A stretch of 64,000 nt of DNA from Welwitschia mirabilis (taxonomy: Eukaryota > Gnetophyta > Gnetopsida > Welwitschiales). The position numbers and the translations under genes were made by a program. The stretch covers positions 146,644,650 through 146,708,649 of the forward strand of contig JBOZIK010000001.1 of assembly GCA_051453625.1 (NCBI GenBank), given 5' to 3'. Below are positions 59,251-64,000 of this stretch, in pieces (the stretch's first letter is position 1; the number at the start of each line of letters is the position of its first letter). A model generated the notes under the pieces. The model did no database searches and was not told the origin of the DNA. It worked only from the letters and a program-made list of their open reading frames with translations.

Positions 59251-60615
59251 TAAAAATTTTTATACTATTTACTACTTTTATGATGTTTCTTGTAACTGTA
59301 AAATATTATGCTTAGAATATATTTTTTTGGAATAAAATGAATGACATATCATACTAGTAGGTGTTTTTGTTTCAATAGAAAACTATATTAAATTGGTCAA
59401 GATCATATATATGTATTACTGCTTAAGTTCAATCAAACAGTTATTACTACAAAACTATAATGCCTTTATATATTCAATTGCAACATATTCATGTTGATTT
59501 TGGGATAATATTATTCATGCACTTACTCCAATTGCAACCCTTCAAAGAAGCATTATAAATATTTTGTTACCATTTAATTATTATATGATCTGATTTTTTA
59601 ACAAGGACTATCAAAGGATTTAGCTAGGGAATGGTGTAAGAGCACAAAAAAGGGAAGTTTTTATCATTATTTCATGATCCATTAATTCTTGAAATTGATT
59701 ATTAAGGATTTAGATTATGATATTGTAAATGATACTTGTAATAGATTAATTGATATCATTTTTATTAATGTAGGATAGGTTTAAAAAGAAAAAGAAAAGT
59801 AATAATAGGAGTGAAGAATATGAAGTATTTAACTTAGAAGAAGAATTAGGGCTTTCTATTAAAAATATCATGTTTTAATTTATTATCCTCCATGAAAGAC
59901 ACATTATGTACATTAAATGTTGATCGTATATATAATAGTTCTATAAAATAATTCCATTAACTAGTTAAACTACCAATTGTACTAGTCAAACTATTAAGTG
60001 TAAATCTTGAATGTCCATTAAATAACCAGTATAATAGATTGAGTTCTATGTGAAAATATTGGAACCTTATCTTTCATTTTCTTAAGCATTAAAAGGCTCA
60101 AAAATAGAGAAGAAGCCATCTTATTAAAATGATTTTTTCATAAAAATGGCAAGAAAGGGATTTATAAGTTCCCTCTGAGATGGAATGTGATTGTTTATTT
60201 AGCTACCTTTTATTTTAAAGATTTCTAAACTATTTGAAGATTTTAAATTTCCACTTATAATTATTTGCTTTCTCATAAACCTTACAAGAATGAAAGCACA
60301 AGAAAGATCAAGCAATCAGACTTTCATTAATTCATCTTTATGACTAGGGTTTTGATGATTGAAGTTTGAGCTTGGACAAAAGTTCATCTCTCTCTAAAAG
60401 GACTATTCTGCATGTTGCATCTTTCCTTTTTATTTTTATTTTTAGCTAGGATTTCTAATATCTATTTAATAGTTCTTTTAATAGCTTAAAATCTGAAATT
60501 ACTTAGTAAGTTGAATGTTATTAGCCTTTGTTAGAATTCCAAATCCATGTTTATTTAAAAAATTTAAATAAAAGACTAGATAATCCCTAACTACACATCT
60601 CTGTAGATTGACTTA
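59251..60615. other. AT-rich DNA without recognisable genes
   Basis: No domain was found. The stretch probably includes untranslated or LTR sequence of the element carrying the accessory ORF, but I found no terminus. Confidence 0.4.
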
Positions 60616-60619
60616 TGTT

Positions 60620-63000
60620 ACAAAAGAGTGCTTCCATAATACTTCAAGAGATAGACTCAATGATCCTTTTGGTCAATTAAATATCCCATAAAGATGTGGG
60701 CAGTGTAAGCATCTGCTCCAGATTTATCACGATATTTTCTTGCAATATGGACATAGCACTTGCAATAAAAAACACAAAAATAGTTTAACTTTAGTCATAT
60801 TCATAAAATTTTTTAATTGGAAATACCTTTATTTCAATATATTAATGAATATGATTATTTCAATGTACTACTATATTCACTACTTCACCTTAAAGAGAGG
60901 TCTTACAACTATTGAAATACATTATAAAATGTGCCACATTTATGATAGCGTAATTAAATTACTTAGGTCTTCAAATGTTGAATCCTTTCAAAAGTGAGAA
61001 AATTCTTGAACTTAATAGATGTATATTTACCAATATTATTTGAGTAAAAATTTTAAATTCAATAATTAGCTTACTTTTCTACTTTACTTTTGAATTTGTT
61101 GAAAACATTAAAAGTTTATGATTTGGATTTAATGAAGTATATCTAAGCCATTTAAGAATATCCATTAATAAAGGACATAAAATAATAAAACCCATAAAGA
61201 ATAGAAACTAGCACAAATTCATATAAATAACTATGAATAAGGAAAAGCATTTAACTATATCACTTACTTAGTGCAAATCACTATCTAGTTTCTTTGCCTA
61301 TAATACATGCTTCACATTAAGGAAAATACCATGGAATGAATGGAAGAATCTGATGGCCATTATCATGAATTAAATTTATCATACAAGGAGTAGGATATCC
61401 TAGTTAAGCATGGCATAGTAGTGAGGGAGTGATCTCATCTAATAAAACTATGTAGGCGATGTCTTGGATTCTGATACAATCATGGAAAAAAAAAATCTTT
61501 CTGTCCATGTATCTTTTTATAAAATTGTTGATTACCATTATGTATATCTAATAAGTTTTTTATCATGATAATATAATTATCTTTTTGCATCAGAGTGCAT
61601 AGTAATAGAAGATATAACCTTAAAGAAGGAACATACAGAAAATATGAAATAGTTTATGAAGAGAGTAATGTCAAGTCAAGGATGACCAAATAATAGTCTT
61701 CCATAGGAGCTAGAGTGCTATCTACCAAATAATCTTAACTTGGTACTTTAACAAAGTTATTAAAATAAATTCACTAATAATTCATTTAACAAGTTACACC
61801 TGTGTTAAGAATCAACATTTTGTCATGAGGTATGTGGTTACTCATACCAATAAAGTTAGAGTTGTTAAAGACAACATTAGATTTAAAATTTTTAACATTA
61901 TAAAGGAAAAATATTATTCAGTAGCTACATTTATCTTAAGTGTATACTTTATCTTGTTCTAAGAAATCCTATAAAAATCTATGTTATGATCTTTTCTTTT
62001 GAATCATGAGCACTGATATTTATTCTTTTTAAGAGTAGTAGTATTTTAAACTTGCTTCTTATTTTCCTAAGTCTAATAAGGCTTTTTGTTTTATTGTTTC
62101 TATAGAACCTTATCATTATGATAATGTGATTCCTTTCATGGATAGGTTTTACTAGTAGACCATTTATTTTAATTAGGAGAATCATAAGAATAAAAAACTT
62201 TACATGTAGTATCAGAGGAAGAAGATACCAAGAAGTTAAATTGAGCTTTACTAAAAATGAGATTCTTACCAAGCATATTAAAAGTTATATTATTTAGTTT
62301 CTTACTACCATGTAGTAACATAATATATCTATGCAAAGAGGATTCTTTCAAATAATAGTGGACTAAGTTGATGTAATGAATGAAAACTTGTTTTATGAAT
62401 CAGTCTTTGCTATCTTTATCTTGATGTCTTACATTTGTACAATTAATTATATTATCTTTTCTTAATCATAATGTAAATTATTCATTAAAGTTATAATTTT
62501 AAGGAGGTCTAAATCATTTTTGAAGTAGAATGTACCTATTAAGGTAAACAAACTCATATAACTTATTTTGATCTAGTTAACTAACATCTTGTAATCATAA
62601 AGGATGGATTTCTACATAATGTTTGTCAATTTTTCATTAATATTTTTCTAAGTAGCTTTTTAAAATGGATCCTAAAGAGGTGTATGATCATGTATTAAGA
62701 ATTCTTTTTTATAACCATAAATTTTCATGGTTGACATAAAATACATATGCCAAACCTCCCATGATTAATAATTCTACAGAGTGACTCTCATGTTGGTCAT
62801 GATCCTCGTGATGAGTATGAGTCTAAATAAGTTTGACAACTAATGAAACTTAACTTTTGAAGATCATTCCATGATGAAAGAAGGATAAATACTAGAACAT
62901 AATTGACAAGCTATGAGGTAAAGCCAAGAATCATAGGAATCTTACTCACATTCATAACTGAAAGTAATCTATTCATCACATAAAGAAATCTTATTAAACC
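60620..63000 (-). pseudogene. Second copy of the minus copia, RT missing
   Basis: Over its whole length this matches 25350-27700 with many substitutions. Shared plus-strand anchors include AGCACTTGCAAT (60757-60768, against AGCACTTACAAC) and ATGATAGCGTAATTAAATTA (60943-60962). Right to left it holds gag (63000-62000), a protease relic and integrase (about 61300-60690). It breaks off before RT near 60620. The minus open frame 61979-62272 covers the gag tail up to NISAHDSKEK and the knuckle region. Spacing from integrase to the leader repeat is almost the same as in the first copy. Confidence 0.65.
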
Positions 63001-63768
63001 TAAAAAAGAATATAATAAAAAAAGGATCAAGAGATGGTAGAGTCACAAGAAAAGGGATCATAATCACAAGAAAAAGGATTTTTCTTTCATCCACAACTTT
63101 AAGTGATATATCCAAATCATAATGCAAGTAAGAAAAAGAAATAAAATATCATGACATAGAGGTATAACTATAATGAAAGGAAATCAATCCCAAGAACATC
63201 AATTGATCTATCCAAACCACAAAGTGTAACAATTAATAAATCTCCTATTAACTAGTTAGAGCCTTCAAACATAATAAAAAAACAAAGGTACTTTATTTAG
63301 AATTTTCTTATGTGAGTGAGATGGATTTTTTAATACAGAGGGCATAAATTGATTGTGAGATAATGAAAATTATTAAAGTGATTAACTTTAAAGTCTACTT
63401 CTAAATATAGTAGTGATCATATATTCTTCAAGGGTGGTATCGTTATCTCTAAAGAGAGTAAAAAGAAAAAACATGAATCACATCAATAGGGCTTCTAAGT
63501 TATTGACCAGTCTCAGTTACCTTAGCTATATGTATCCTTTAAGGAAGAGTACCATGTAATGTCAATGATCTACTTATATCTCATACTTTGTAAATTTTAG
63601 ATTTTATTAAACCTATACTCATTGGTGATGAAATCCAAGTATATCCTATCACTAGTTTTCCAACCTTCACTTAGTATGTCCTTAATTATGAAGACATACA
63701 CAAGAATTTGGACCTTGAGGCACCTAAGACATTTTTAATTAAGAGACACATGACCTGCTATATGTTTT
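63000..63768 (-). repeat. Leader repeat of the minus copia (copy 3)
   Basis: This is the most complete copy. It matches 27720-28214 and continues in parallel with 31616-31880 (AGTACCATGTAATGT, ATTAAGAGA). It stops at 63768, where fragment D of the inverted-repeat family begins, so D was probably inserted there or marks a junction. Confidence 0.66.
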
Positions 63769-64000
63769 TGTTGCGATGCCAATTTGTAGAAATTTGATGG
63801 TGTATTGGAAGTACTTTTGTAGGACATTTATACAGGTTTAGATACAATTATGCTGATTATGGAGAGAGAATAAGATGATCATGAAAACATGTAATTCTTG
63901 ATATAATTGGAGGCATATCAGGAATGTTATGATATTTAGCATATTGAAGGAGGACTAAAGGTGAAGAAGACCAATTTTCACTACTTGAGGAGCTTGGGAA
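63769..64000 (-). mobile_element. Inverted-repeat family, fragment D (3' end, runs off window)
   Basis: Read on the minus strand this is the family's 3' end. It matches 46623-46845 of fragment B and 50641-50716 of fragment C, and ends AATTGGCATCGCAACA. On the plus strand it therefore opens TGTTGCGATGCCAATTTG, very close to the 5' opening TGTTGCGGTGCGAATTTA of fragment C. This direct comparison shows the terminal inverted repeat. The copy continues past the window edge. Confidence 0.72.

Noticed and set aside
1-64000. Functional tRNA, rRNA or plastid-derived segments
   Set aside because: I looked for intact tRNA arms, 5S-like boxes and familiar plastid gene text and saw none. Only two decayed tRNA-like pieces were noted.

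Overview
This window looks like plant nuclear heterochromatin. It is very AT-rich and strongly CpG-poor, is broken by seven runs of N, and holds no host gene that I can support. What can be recognised is decayed LTR retrotransposon sequence of plant lineages: Ty1/copia with Met-tRNA-type primer sites, a Sirevirus-like copia, a Tekay/Del-like chromovirus, and an Athila/Tat-like Ty3/gypsy. Stops and frameshifts interrupt every coding domain. I cannot name the species.

Layout. 1-2370: a pyrimidine-rich stretch split by a short copia-type non-autonomous element (124-1979, minus) with both LTRs, PBS, PPT and a 5-bp near-TSD. 2371-7960: AT-rich and mostly unassigned. 7970-8960: LTR, PBS and repeat-bearing leader of a gypsy family seen again at 39.1 kb. 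8985-9900: a CpG-retaining island of unknown origin. 13344-13830: a 146-bp tandem repeat holding an assembly gap. 16.85-22.9 kb: a Sirevirus-like copia (plus strand) whose tail and 3' LTR probably lie at 28.3-31.1 kb. A minus-strand copia (22.85-28.2 kb) sits inside it. 32.1-33.9 kb and 35.6-36.9 kb: long gypsy-type LTRs in opposite orientations.

39.1-45.5 kb: two Tekay/Del-like elements in head-to-tail order, with gag-protease present twice and RT-RNase H once. 50.9-56.0 kb: the best preserved element, an Athila/Tat-like gag-pol with gag, protease, RT, RNase H and integrase all recognisable. 57.6-59.25 kb: a degraded ORF resembling the plant-transposon accessory protein of LTR elements. 60.6-63.8 kb: a second, RT-less copy of the minus-strand copia.

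The item least explained by known families is a repeat of about 1.36 kb with long terminal inverted repeats (about 23 of 29 positions paired). It is present as four fragments (36.9, 45.6-46.8, 49.6-50.7 and 63.8-64.0 kb), and its ends are defined by unrelated flanks. No functional biological system is encoded here; the interest lies in nested-insertion history, CpG decay of regulatory palindromes and the unclassified inverted-repeat family.
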